DNA of 64,000 nucleotides from contig NZ_JAUETR010000001.1 in the NCBI RefSeq assembly GCF_032484785.1, forward strand, positions 2,049,501 through 2,113,500, written 5' to 3'. This stretch comes from Bradyrhizobium sp. SZCCHNS1050. Its GTDB lineage: Bacteria > Pseudomonadota > Alphaproteobacteria > Rhizobiales > Xanthobacteraceae. How positions within the stretch are numbered: the first letter of the stretch is position 1; each line of letters begins with the position of its first letter. Position numbers and translations under genes: made by a program. Shown here piece after piece: positions 1 to 8,698 of this stretch. The notes under the pieces are model-generated. The model saw only the letters and a list, made by a program, of their open reading frames with translations, was not told where the DNA came from and did no database searches.

Positions 1-331
1 ACAGACTGCCCGAGCGAGCCAGAAGGCTTCGGCAACGGCTGTCTGCCACGTCGCGCGCCCAGCGCTGCGCGTCATCGATCGCCCCCTGCAGGTCGATCAG
101 CGCTTGCGCCTGCCAGTGCTCGCGATCGCGGCCAAGCGGGAGCGCGTCCGTTTCGGAGTCGATTCCAACCAGGGGAAGAATGTCGACATCGGTCTCGAGC
201 CGCGCGGTGAAGCGAAGCCTTGCGATGCTTCGCGCACCCTCGATCGGAGACACGGCGCCGGACAGGACATCCCGCGCCACTTGAAGGATGTCCTGGCGCG
301 CGGCGATCACTTGGGGCTGATTCCAGCTCAT
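1..331 (-). CDS. Hypothetical protein, 3' end outside the window
   Basis: An open frame on the minus strand starts with ATG at 331 and runs without a stop to base 1, giving 110 codons. The protein begins MSWNQPQVIAARQDIL and reads like a soluble, helical, mixed-charge protein with no membrane segment. It starts 16 nt after the stop of the SDR gene on the same strand, so the two are probably co-transcribed. I do not recognise the family with confidence; the N-terminus resembles small uncharacterised helical proteins. The C-terminus is missing from the window. Confidence 0.6.
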   Translation of the reverse strand, partial: MSWNQPQVIAARQDILQVARDVLSGAVSPIEGARSIARLRFTARLETDVDILPLVGIDSETDALPLGRDREHWQAQALIDLQGAIDDAQRWARDVADSRCRSLLARSGSL

Positions 332-347
332 GAAAATTTGGATGTCC

Positions 348-1076
348 CTACAGATCAAAATTCGTCGGCAGCATCACGACGTCGCGGATGGTCATGCCGC
401 GCGGACGGGTCAGCATGAACATGATCACCTCGGCGACCTCCGAGGGCTCCAGCAGGCTGCCGGACTCGCGCGCCTCCTTCAGCTTCTCGGCCGGCCAGTC
501 GGCGATCAGCGCGGTGACCACCGGGCCTGGCGAGATCGCGCCGACGCGGATGCCATGCTTGAAGACCTGGCGGCGCACCGTCTGCACGAAGCAGTCGATC
601 GCCCATTTGGACGACGCATAGACCGGCTCCCACGGCGTCGGGTAATGGGCGGCGAGCGAGCTGGTGACGATGATGTCGCCGGACCCGCGCGCGATCATGT
701 GCGGGAGCGCGTCGCGCACGTTCTTCATCACGACATTGACGTTGAGGTTCAGCATGCGGTCGATCGCGTCCGTCCTGGCGTCGACGAGATCGCCGCCGAG
801 ATAGCTGCCGGCATTGGCGTGAAGGATGTCGAGCCGGCCGGCCGCATCGAGCACGCGCGGCAGCAGGGTGGCGCAATCCGTGGGATCGAGCAGGTCGATC
901 ACCACGGGGATCACGGCCTCGCCGTGCCGCTCGCGCAGGCTCGCCAGCGCCGCGGCGTCGCGGTCGATCATGACGACGCGCGCGCCGGCGGCCAGCATCG
1001 CCGCGCTGCTGGCGAGGCCGATGCCCGACGCCGCCCCGGTGACCGCCGCCACCTTGCCTTCGAGTTCCCTGCCCAT
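348..1076 (-). CDS. SDR family NAD(P)-dependent oxidoreductase
   Basis: This 242-residue protein has the classical short-chain dehydrogenase layout. The Rossmann glycine motif TGAASGIG lies near residues 14-21, an NAG motif near residue 89, a catalytic serine in the VTSSLA stretch, and the YASSK catalytic Tyr/Lys motif near residue 153. It should catalyse cytosolic NAD(P)-linked oxidation or reduction of a hydroxyl or carbonyl group. The substrate cannot be read from the sequence; the C-terminal half (SPGPVVTAL, then LEPSEVAE) is typical of sugar-alcohol or general SDRs. It leads a probable two-gene unit with the partial gene at the window edge. Confidence 0.85.
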   Translation of the reverse strand: MGRELEGKVAAVTGAASGIGLASSAAMLAAGARVVMIDRDAAALASLRERHGEAVIPVVIDLLDPTDCATLLPRVLDAAGRLDILHANAGSYLGGDLVDARTDAIDRMLNLNVNVVMKNVRDALPHMIARGSGDIIVTSSLAAHYPTPWEPVYASSKWAIDCFVQTVRRQVFKHGIRVGAISPGPVVTALIADWPAEKLKEARESGSLLEPSEVAEVIMFMLTRPRGMTIRDVVMLPTNFDL

Positions 1077-1184
1077 TCATCTCCTCCTTGTCCGGCCAGA
1101 CTACAGCAAACCGCGCGGCATTGCCGCACTCCGTTGGACCCATCGCAATCCCTGCGCGTTGCCTCCCGGCCGCCAGCATCACCC

Positions 1185-2472
1185 ATGAAGAGCCCGATGG
1201 AGACGATCGAAGCCTATCTCGCCCGCAAGCATCAGGAGCTGCAGCTCCTGAATTGCTGCCTGCGGAGACCGCATGCGCTGCCGGCGCCGCGCTCCGTGAT
1301 GGAGGTCGTCCGGCGCAAGTTTCAGCTCACGGCCGCGCTGAAGGCCGAGCACGCACTCAGCGACTGGACCGCGACCGAGACGGCCTGGGCGGATGCGGAC
1401 GATCATCGCGCCGGACCGTTCGCCTTCAGCTACGACTATCAGCGCGCCGATCTCGACGTGCGCGGGCCGTCGTTCTACGCGGCGGGCGAGAGCCGTCATG
1501 ACACCATCTACACCATCTCCGGCATGGCGGCGATCGCGGCACTGCTGCTGGCGACGCGGCCCGTTCTCGGTACGGCGGACCTGCTGATGCTGCCGGGCTC
1601 CTATGGCGAGACGCAGGAGCTGGTCGCGGCGCATGCGCGGCACCTGCGCCCGGTGACGCTGACCCGTGACCTTGCCGCCGCGCTGGCGCAGCCCGCGCCC
1701 GCGCCGCGGCTGCTGCTGATCGATTCCAGCGCGACCGCGCCGCGCTTCGAGGCCGTGCTGAATTGCGACCGCCCGGCGATCGATCTCCTGATCTTCGACA
1801 CCACCTGCTTTGCCAACGGCTCCGGCCGCGTTCGCCGCGTGCTGGCCTGGGCGCGACGCTGGGACGTGCCGGTCGTGATGGTGCGCAGCCACACCAAGCT
1901 CGACTCGCTCGGCGCTGAATATGGCCGGCTCGGCTCGGTCGCCTTCATCGATTGGAGCAAGGCCGGCGCCGCGGGCCGCGTTGTGCTTCAGACGCTGCCG
2001 GACGAGACGCGCAACGCCGTCAGGCGGCGCGGCGCTGCCGGCGCATTTCCCGCCTTATGTCGGCCTGCCCGCCTATCGCGAACTGACCGCGCGGCGCGTC
2101 GCCGCCATCCTGCGCAACAGCCGGCGCGCGCGGCGTCAATTCGCGACCGCGCTGCACGGCCTGACCGCGGAGCTCGACTTCGCGCACGGGCTCTACGTCA
2201 CGCTCGCCGGCCGCGCGCCGCTCGACGAGGCCACCGCGCGGCAAGCCGCAACCGCCATGAGCGACGATCTCCGGCGCGCCGGGCTGCCGATCCGCCACGC
2301 CGGCAGCTTCGGCTTCGATTTCGCTGCGACGGAATGGTTTCACGACGCCACCACGGATCGCTACAGCGTGCGCGTCGCCGTGCCCGACCTGCCGACCGCG
2401 ACCTGGGACGAACTGACGGACGCGATCGCCGCGTGGTGGTCCGCGCACCAGGGGCGATCCGCCGCGGCGTGA
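1185..2472 (+). pseudogene. PLP-dependent Cys/Met-metabolism-like protein, frameshifted
   Basis: The reading frame starting at ATG 1185 encodes a fold-type-I PLP enzyme-like protein: YTISGMAAIAALLL resembles the conserved SGMAA segment of the Cys/Met metabolism family, IFDTTCF fits the Asp strand, and SHTKLDSLG lies where the cofactor lysine motif (SxTK) is expected. Around 2020-2036 the coding signal moves from this frame to the next one, where it continues as PAHFPPYVGLPAYREL to the TGA at 2472. A single-base indel in the GC-rich stretch would restore one protein of about 429 residues. This is either a real pseudogene or a sequencing error. The substrate is unknown. Confidence 0.65.
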
Positions 2473-2679
2473 CCGCTGCGCCATGGCACGCCTTGCCTCC
2501 TCAACGGCAAACGATTTCGATGCCACACGCGCCACGTCGTGCCCGGCGGTCGCGGCGCCACCGCACTCAGCGCCCTGGCACCGCGCCTCGCTTGGGCGCA
2601 GGAGATTTGGAGCAACGCCTTCGCGCCGTTCGCAAGTGGCTGAACCCGCTTCGCGAGCAGGGACCGACGGCCCCTCCCC

Positions 2680-3717
2680 TCACAGCCATCCGCGCCGGTG
2701 GAACTGCCAGTACAGCACGCTGCACACGGTGGCGATGAAGCCCAGCACGGCGTAGTAGCCGTATTGCCATTTCAGCTCCGGCATGTGCTCGAAGTTCATG
2801 CCGTAGATGCCGGCGACGGCCGTCGGCACCGCGAGGATCGCCGCCCAGGCCGTGAGTCGACGGGCGATGTCGGTCTGCTGCGCCTGGCCGGCCATCATGC
2901 TGGCCTCGAACACGAAGGCGAGGATCTCGCGCAAGGAATCCGCATCCTCCTCGGCGCGCTTGGCGTGGTCGAGGACGTCGCGAAACAGCGGCGCCATCTC
3001 GGCGTCGATCGCGACGTTGTCGACATGCTCGAGCCGCTTGCAGACGTCGACCACGGGGCCGACGGCGCGGCGCAGCCGCAGCAAGTCGCGCCGCAGGCGA
3101 TACAGAAGGTCGACCTCGTGGCGCGCGAGCGGCCGCTGCAGCACCACCTCCTCCAGCGTCTCGACCTCGGCCATGATGCTCTCGGTCACCGGCCGGTAGT
3201 TGTCGACGATGAAATCGAGGATCGCATAGAGGATGTAGTCCTCGCCCTTGGCGAGCGAGCCCGGACAGCTCTCGCAGCGCTCGCGCACCGCGCCATAGGA
3301 GGTCGAGGCGCCGTGGCGCACCGAGACCACGAAGCCGGGGCCGACAAAGATGTGGGTCTCGCCGAACACGATGTGCTCCTTGACGAGCTGCGCGGTGCGG
3401 GCGACGACGAACAGCGCGTCGCCGTAGCGCTCGACCTTGGGCTGCTGATGCGCCTTCGACGCATCCTCGATCGCGAGCTCGTGCAGCCCGAACTGATCCG
3501 CGACGCGCTGCAGCAGCGCCGCATCCGGCTCGTGCAGCCCGATCCACACCACATGGCCCGGCCGCCTGCTCCAGGCGCCGGCCTCCTCGATCGCGACGTC
3601 GGCGACGCGGCGGCCATCGGCATAGGCGCTCGCCGCGACCACGCCGGGCTCGCGCGACGCGCCGCGAACCTGAACGGCCGGCGTATCGGCCGGTGTCTGC
3701 GTCGTCACGTGGCGCAT
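2680..3717 (-). CDS. corA: CorA-family magnesium/divalent cation transporter
   Basis: The 345-residue protein matches CorA in length and layout. It has a large acidic cytoplasmic N-terminal domain, a long helical region, and two C-terminal membrane helices. The signature YGMNFEHMPEL sits at the end of the first membrane helix, followed by the short loop and a last helix ending in VLYWQFHRRGWL. CorA forms inner-membrane pentamers that admit Mg2+ (also Co2+ or Ni2+). It lies convergent with the frameshifted PLP-type gene and divergent from the SDR gene that starts at 3975. The ATG at 3717 is the natural start. Confidence 0.88.
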   Translation of the reverse strand: MRHVTTQTPADTPAVQVRGASREPGVVAASAYADGRRVADVAIEEAGAWSRRPGHVVWIGLHEPDAALLQRVADQFGLHELAIEDASKAHQQPKVERYGDALFVVARTAQLVKEHIVFGETHIFVGPGFVVSVRHGASTSYGAVRERCESCPGSLAKGEDYILYAILDFIVDNYRPVTESIMAEVETLEEVVLQRPLARHEVDLLYRLRRDLLRLRRAVGPVVDVCKRLEHVDNVAIDAEMAPLFRDVLDHAKRAEEDADSLREILAFVFEASMMAGQAQQTDIARRLTAWAAILAVPTAVAGIYGMNFEHMPELKWQYGYYAVLGFIATVCSVLYWQFHRRGWL

Positions 3718-3974
3718 CGTGCCTCCCTGCTGTCCGGTCTCAACGGATCCACGCGGTGGCGCGTTCCCGTTGCACCGGCCTGTTTCCGATTTTCGGCGCG
3801 TTGCAGCCGCCGGTCAAGCAACGCGCCGGATCAGATCGGTGCCGATACGGCTTGTTGATGATCTGTCGCTCGCCGTCATGGCGACCGGCGCGTTCCTGTG
3901 TTTTGCTCGACGCCACCGGGAGAACGGCGCTACATGATCGCCGTCGTCATCCGTGAAAGGCAGGAGTCATCGTC

Positions 3975-4679
3975 ATGGCCACACAACGTGTCGCACTGGT
4001 CACCGCGGGCGGCAGCGGCATGGGCGCAGCGGCCGCGCGCCGGCTTGCCGCTGATGGATTCCACGTCGCGATCCTGTCGTCGTCGGGCAAGGGCGAGGCG
4101 CTGGCGGCCGAGCTCGGCGGCCTCGGCATCACCGGCTCCAACACGTCCAGCGACGATCTGAAACGCCTCGTCGACGGCGCGATGGACCGCTGGGGCCGCA
4201 TCGATGTGCTCGTCAACAGCGCCGGCCACGGCCCGCGCGCGCCGATCCTGGAGCTGACCGACGAGCAGTGGCACACGGGCCTCGATACCTATCTGCTGAA
4301 CGTCATCCGCCCGACACGCCTGGTGACGCCGATCATGCAGGCGCATAAGGGCGGCGCGATCATCAACATCTCGACCGCCTGGACCTTCGAACCGTCTTCG
4401 ATGTTCCCGACCTCGGCGGTGTTCCGCGCCGGGCTCGCGTCCTTCACCAAGATCTTCACCGACACCTACGCGGCCGACAACATCCGCATGAACAACGTGC
4501 TGCCGGGCTGGATCGACAGCCTGCCGGCGACGGAGGAGCGCAGCAAGACGGTGCCGATGGGCCGCTACGGCAAGTCCGAGGAGATCGCCGCGACCATCGC
4601 CTTCCTGGCCTCCGAGGGTGCCGCCTACATCACCGGCCAGAACATCCGCGTCGACGGCGGGCTGACGCGCAGCGTGTGA
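3975..4679 (+). CDS. SDR family oxidoreductase
   Basis: A 234-residue short-chain dehydrogenase. The N-terminal cofactor motif TAGGSGMG is a variant of TGxxxGxG, NSAGHGP gives the NAG-like motif, and the C-terminus (ASEGAAYITGQNIRVDGGLTRSV) is the common FabG-like ending. At the catalytic tyrosine position the sequence reads TSAVFRAGLASF, so the usual YxxxK is not preserved: the Tyr is replaced by Val and the Lys by Gly. The protein may therefore be a divergent or catalytically altered SDR. The start is preceded by a purine-rich AAAGGCAGGAG segment at a suitable distance. It converges on the glutamine-synthetase-like gene with a gap of about 15 nt. Confidence 0.82.
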   Translation: MATQRVALVTAGGSGMGAAAARRLAADGFHVAILSSSGKGEALAAELGGLGITGSNTSSDDLKRLVDGAMDRWGRIDVLVNSAGHGPRAPILELTDEQWHTGLDTYLLNVIRPTRLVTPIMQAHKGGAIINISTAWTFEPSSMFPTSAVFRAGLASFTKIFTDTYAADNIRMNNVLPGWIDSLPATEERSKTVPMGRYGKSEEIAATIAFLASEGAAYITGQNIRVDGGLTRSV

Positions 4680-4694
4680 GGGGCCACCGCGCCG

Positions 4695-6134
4695 TCAGAA
4701 CATCTCGAAATATTCGCGCTGCTCCCAGTCGGAGACCTCCTGCTGGAAGCGCTCGAGCTCGGCGTTCTTGATGAAGGTGTAGTAGTCGATGAAGGTCGAA
4801 CCGAACGCCTCGCGGAAGAACGCGTCGTCCTTCAGCGCATCGACCGCCTCGCGCAACGATTTCGGCAGCAGGCTCGCCTTGGTCTCATAGGGCACATCCG
4901 CCGACGGTCCCGGATCGAGCTCGCGGTCGATGCCGTCGAGGCCGGCTGATATCTGCGAAGCCATGTAGAGATAGGGGTTGGCGGCGGGCTCGCCGATGCG
5001 GTTCTCCAGGCGGGTGGCGCGATCGCCGGGGCCGCCGAGCACGCGGATCATGACGCCTCTGTTGTCGCGGCCCCAGATCGCGCGGTCCGGCGCCAGCGAA
5101 TAGGCGCGGTAGCGCCGGTAGCCGTTGATCGTCGGCGTCGAAAACAGCGCGGAGGCACGCGCATGCGCGAGCAGACCCGCCATGTAGTGGCGGCCGAGCG
5201 CGGACAGACCTTCGGCGTCCTCCGTCATGAACGCGTTGCTGCCGTCGCGCGCCACCAGCGACTGGTGCAGATGCCAGCCCGACGACATCACGTTGGGGAT
5301 GCGCGGCCGGCACATGAAGGTGGCGTGATAGCCGTGGCGCTGGCAGATCTGCTTCACGGCGCTGCGGAACAGCACCATCGTATCCGCAGGCGCCAGCCCG
5401 ATGCCCGGCTGCAGCACGAATTCGCACTGGCTCGGTCCATATTCGAGCTCGATCGAGCGCAACGGCAGGCCCAGCGCGACGAGGTTCGCCCGGATGATCT
5501 CGAGCGCCGGCTCCATCTGATCGAAGCGCTGCTCGGTGAGATATTGATAGCCCTGGGTCAGCAGGCTGACCGTCGGCGGCACGCCGGGCTGACCGGGCGA
5601 GCCGGCATCACCGGGCGCGAGCCTGGGATCCTCGACCTTGAAGATGTGGCACTCGACCTCGAGGCCGGCCATGAACTGATAGCCACGCTGTTCGAGAGTC
5701 GCCAATGCCGACCGATAGAGATTGCGCGTGGCGAACGGGACCGGCGCACCGTTGGCGAAGTACAGATCACACAGCACCCAGCCGGTGCCGGACGCCCAGG
5801 GCAGCACCCGGAACGTGGTCGGATCGGCGACCATCAGCGCGTCGCTGCCGCCCTGCATCTCGGCCATGCCGAAGCCGCCGCCGGCGGTGAACACCGGAAA
5901 CACGGTGCGATGCGAGGTGTCCTTGGCGAGCAGGGTCGTCGTGATCGAGCAGCCGTCCTCGAGCGAGGACAAAGCAGCATCGACAGTGAGTGTCTTGCCG
6001 CGCAGAATGCCATGCTGGTCCGGGAACGAGAAGCGGATGGTGGTGAGGCCGTGCTCCTCGGCGAGGCGGCGCATGCGCATTGCGGCCTCGGCCTGCTCGA
6101 CGGTCCACAACTGATGCTTGTCGACGAAACTCAA
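4695..6134 (-). CDS. Glutamine synthetase family protein (gamma-glutamyl ligase type)
   Basis: I place the start at TTG 6134, because GAGGAG lies about eight bases upstream and no ATG gives a better N-terminus; this yields 479 residues. GS-fold motifs are clear: the glutamate strand LEVECHIF, ELEYGPSQCEF, the HxH metal motif in SSGWHLHQS, NGYRRYR, and the ENRIGEPAANPYLYMA segment. The protein lacks the exact GlnA hallmark sequences, so it more probably belongs to the GS-like ligases that glutamylate amines (aniline, isopropylamine and polyamine types) than to nitrogen-assimilating GlnA. It lies downstream of a Rieske oxygenase on the same strand, about 190 nt away. Confidence 0.8.
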   Translation of the reverse strand: MSFVDKHQLWTVEQAEAAMRMRRLAEEHGLTTIRFSFPDQHGILRGKTLTVDAALSSLEDGCSITTTLLAKDTSHRTVFPVFTAGGGFGMAEMQGGSDALMVADPTTFRVLPWASGTGWVLCDLYFANGAPVPFATRNLYRSALATLEQRGYQFMAGLEVECHIFKVEDPRLAPGDAGSPGQPGVPPTVSLLTQGYQYLTEQRFDQMEPALEIIRANLVALGLPLRSIELEYGPSQCEFVLQPGIGLAPADTMVLFRSAVKQICQRHGYHATFMCRPRIPNVMSSGWHLHQSLVARDGSNAFMTEDAEGLSALGRHYMAGLLAHARASALFSTPTINGYRRYRAYSLAPDRAIWGRDNRGVMIRVLGGPGDRATRLENRIGEPAANPYLYMASQISAGLDGIDRELDPGPSADVPYETKASLLPKSLREAVDALKDDAFFREAFGSTFIDYYTFIKNAELERFQQEVSDWEQREYFEMF

Positions 6135-6150
6135 CGATGGCTCCTCGAAT

Positions 6151-6308
6151 CGTAGGACGGGCAAAGGCGCGCTCGCGGCGCTGCCTCCGCTGTTGCGCCA
6201 GTGGACACTGCGAACGCGACGCGCCCACCGCCGCGACGGTGCGCGTGAATGGTGGGCGCGCCGTCGGTCGGCACGCTGCGCCGTTCCGCCGGCCTTGCCC
6301 ACCCTACG
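6151..6308. repeat. Degenerate palindromic intergenic repeat
   Basis: The gap between the oxygenase and the GS-like gene begins with CGTAGGACGGGCAAAGG and ends with CCTTGCCCACCCTACG, which are imperfect inverted copies of each other. The centre also contains self-complementary GC-rich pieces. I recall similar elements as common between genes in Bradyrhizobium-like genomes. It could form a transcript hairpin that lowers read-through from the oxygenase to the ligase gene. Confidence 0.55.
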
Positions 6309-6327
6309 GCAGCTCGGAGCAAAGGAG

Positions 6328-7686
6328 CTACTCCGCCGCGCTCAGATGCGGGGCCCGCCGCACGATATCCGCGGGCACCGGCGGGGCCCAGGGGGCGTTG
6401 CGGCGGCGGCGGACGTCGACTTCCATCCAATAGGTCTCCCAGCCGCGCGTCGGACCGATCCCGTCCATCGTCGCCGGGCCCTGCACGCTGCGGGCCTCGG
6501 CGGCATCGAGGAACAGCATCGGCGGCTCGCCGCTCGCGACCTTCTCGATCTGCTCGCGCAGCAGCCGGCGATATTGGATGATCGCCTTGTCGGATTGGCC
6601 CAGATGCTCGCGGGTGCGGTCCTGGATCCGGCCCATCGACTCCACCGCCCACTGGTCGTGCACGTTGATGTCGTTGCCCATGCCGGTGTAGGTCGCGGTC
6701 GCCTGCTCCCGTGGATCGAAGCCGTAGTCGTTGCTCTTGTTCTTGCGCGAGCGATAGTCGGGCAGCTCATAGAGCTCGAGCCGCTGCGCCCGCATCTTCG
6801 CCCGGTCGACCGGCGCGCCATAGCTGGTGAAGATCGCGTACCAATAGCAGCTCTCGTCATCGACCGGCACGTGCCACTGCGTGATCGTCATCTCCGTGCT
6901 CATCGGAATCACGAAGGCATGCGGGAACAGCTGATTGGTGACGCGCACGTGGGTGCGTTCGGCATCGATCTCACGCAGCGCGATGATGCGCAGGCCGTAT
7001 TCGGTCCCCTCGACATTGATGATCGGACGATCGTATTCGCGCAGCACCTTGGTCATCGGCAGCTCGCTGTCGGCGGAGGCGCCGCGGAACTGCTTGCCAT
7101 AGGCGGTCGACGTATCCTCGTCCTCGAAGAAGCGGTGCAGGAACGAGGCATGCGCGGGGTCGATGCCGACCTCCAGCGCTTGCAGCCAGTTGCACTCGAT
7201 CAGGCCCTTGAAGGCGAAGGTGTAGGCGTCTGGCGCGGTGAAGCAGTCGAGATCCGGGAACGCCGGGGCGGCGCCCTCGCCCAGCCAGGCCCAGAGGATG
7301 CCGCCCTTCTCGACCACGGGATAGGCGCGCTGCTTGACGTTCTTGCACAGCGGCGAGCCCGCCGGTTCGGCCGGCGTCTCCAGACAATTGCCGTCGGCGT
7401 CGAACAGCCAGCCATGGAAGGCGCAACGCAACCCGCCGTTCTCCAGCCGTCCGAAGGCGAGATCTGCGCCGCGATGCGGACAATCGCGATCAAGTAGTCC
7501 GTAGCGGCCCTGCGCATCCTTGAAGAGCACGAAGTCCTGGCCGAGCAGCTTCACCGCGCGCACCGGCCGCTCGCCCGCGAGCTCATCGACCAGCGCGGCC
7601 GGCTGCCAGTACATCCTCATTAGTTTACCGGCGGGCGCGCCGGGACCGACGCGCGTGATCAGGTCGTTCTGCTCCTGGCTCATCAT
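6328..7686 (-). CDS. Rieske 2Fe-2S aromatic ring-hydroxylating oxygenase, alpha subunit
   Basis: A 452-residue oxygenase of the phthalate 4,5-dioxygenase type. The Rieske cluster ligands are Cys69, His71, Cys88 and His91 (CPHRGAD, then CAFHGW). The mononuclear iron site is suggested by DPAHASFLHR. The N-terminal MSQEQNDLITRVGPG and the MRMYWQPA segment are typical of this group, in which a separate reductase supplies electrons; no reductase or ferredoxin gene is nearby. ATGs at 7686 and 7683 are both possible, after GGAGAG. It is transcribed divergently from an IclR regulator and is probably controlled by it. The substrate is unknown. Confidence 0.87.
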   Translation of the reverse strand: MMSQEQNDLITRVGPGAPAGKLMRMYWQPAALVDELAGERPVRAVKLLGQDFVLFKDAQGRYGLLDRDCPHRGADLAFGRLENGGLRCAFHGWLFDADGNCLETPAEPAGSPLCKNVKQRAYPVVEKGGILWAWLGEGAAPAFPDLDCFTAPDAYTFAFKGLIECNWLQALEVGIDPAHASFLHRFFEDEDTSTAYGKQFRGASADSELPMTKVLREYDRPIINVEGTEYGLRIIALREIDAERTHVRVTNQLFPHAFVIPMSTEMTITQWHVPVDDESCYWYAIFTSYGAPVDRAKMRAQRLELYELPDYRSRKNKSNDYGFDPREQATATYTGMGNDINVHDQWAVESMGRIQDRTREHLGQSDKAIIQYRRLLREQIEKVASGEPPMLFLDAAEARSVQGPATMDGIGPTRGWETYWMEVDVRRRRNAPWAPPVPADIVRRAPHLSAAE

Positions 7687-7748
7687 GATGGCCGTCTCTC
7701 CTGTTCCGTCGCAAGTCGGGCGTTGAGCGTCACGCGATCATCTAATAA

Positions 7749-7773
7749 TGTTCGCTAGACGAACACATGTTCG
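7749..7773. promoter_or_regulatory. Putative IclR-family operator with three TGTTCG half-sites
   Basis: In the divergent oxygenase/iclR intergenic region TGTTCG occurs forward at 7749-7754, inverted (CGAACA) at 7760-7765, and forward again at 7768-7773. The outer two copies share an eight-base match, ATGTTCGC, exactly 19 bp apart. An inverted pair plus one direct copy is the arrangement described for PcaU/PobR-type IclR operators. The site is well placed to act on both promoters. Confidence 0.55.
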
Positions 7774-7810
7774 CCCAGATTAGATTCGCTTTAAGTGGGG
7801 AGAAGCGCAA

Positions 7811-8698
7811 GTGAAAAAGCTACAACCGAAGCCGAGGGGCCAACGGACTGCAGCTTCACTGCGGCCGAAAACAACAACAGCGGATCATGTCAGGCCGATG
7901 CCGAAACTGAAGCGCACTGATGAGGAGAAGAAGCAGGCTCGGGGCGACGGTCCCGAGTTCGTGGAAGCGCTCGATCGCGGCCTGCGGGTGATACAAGCCT
8001 TCAGCCGCGAGGGCCGGCCGATGACGCTGAGCAAGGCCGCGGAACTCACCGGCCTCGCCCGTGCCACGGTGCGACGGATTCTGCTGACCCTGAAGGCCTC
8101 CGGCTTCGTCCATGGCGACGACCGGCTGTTCTCGCTGACGCCGCGCGTGCTGCTGCTGGCCTCCAGCTATCTCGCCTCCAACCAGATCAACAGCGTGATG
8201 CAGCCGTTGATGGACAACACGGCCGGCGAGGCGCGCGAGGTCTGCTCGCTCGCCGTCCTCGACGGCGAGTCGGTCGTCTTCATCGCGCGCGCGACCTCGA
8301 CGCGGATGTTCTCGACCGGGCTCGAAATCGGCTATCGGCTGCCGGCGTTCTGCACGTCGGTCGGCCGCGTGTTGCTGAGCCGGATGCCGGACGATCAGTT
8401 GCGCCAGGCCGTCGAGCGCATGACGCTGACCGAGATGACGCCGCAGACGATCACCGACAAGGAAGCATTGCTCGCGTCGATCATCGCCGTCCGCGACGAC
8501 GGTTACTCGCTCGTCGACGGTGAGGCGGAGCAGGGTTTCCGCTCGATTTCAGTGCCGATTCGCCGCTATGACGGCGGCATCATCGCCGCCGCCAACATCG
8601 GCGGCCACGTCGATCGCATCGGCGTCGACGAGATGAAGGAGCGCTTCCTGCCGCTGCTGAAGAAGCTCGCGGCGACGGCGCAGCCTCTGCTCGTCTGA
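7811..8698 (+). CDS. IclR-family transcriptional regulator (PcaR/PcaU/PobR-like)
   Basis: The 295-residue protein has an N-terminal winged helix (residues about 50-105, with LSKAAELTGLARATVRRIL as the helix-turn-helix) and a C-terminal IclR effector domain (FCTSVGRVLLS, then GFRSISVPIRR). The GTG at 7811 follows a GGGGAGAAG ribosome-binding sequence; the alternative ATG at 7898 would remove a basic 29-residue leader. Family members of this subgroup usually sense aromatic acids and activate ring-cleavage genes. The divergent Rieske oxygenase is the obvious target. Confidence 0.85.
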   Translation: MKKLQPKPRGQRTAASLRPKTTTADHVRPMPKLKRTDEEKKQARGDGPEFVEALDRGLRVIQAFSREGRPMTLSKAAELTGLARATVRRILLTLKASGFVHGDDRLFSLTPRVLLLASSYLASNQINSVMQPLMDNTAGEAREVCSLAVLDGESVVFIARATSTRMFSTGLEIGYRLPAFCTSVGRVLLSRMPDDQLRQAVERMTLTEMTPQTITDKEALLASIIAVRDDGYSLVDGEAEQGFRSISVPIRRYDGGIIAAANIGGHVDRIGVDEMKERFLPLLKKLAATAQPLLV

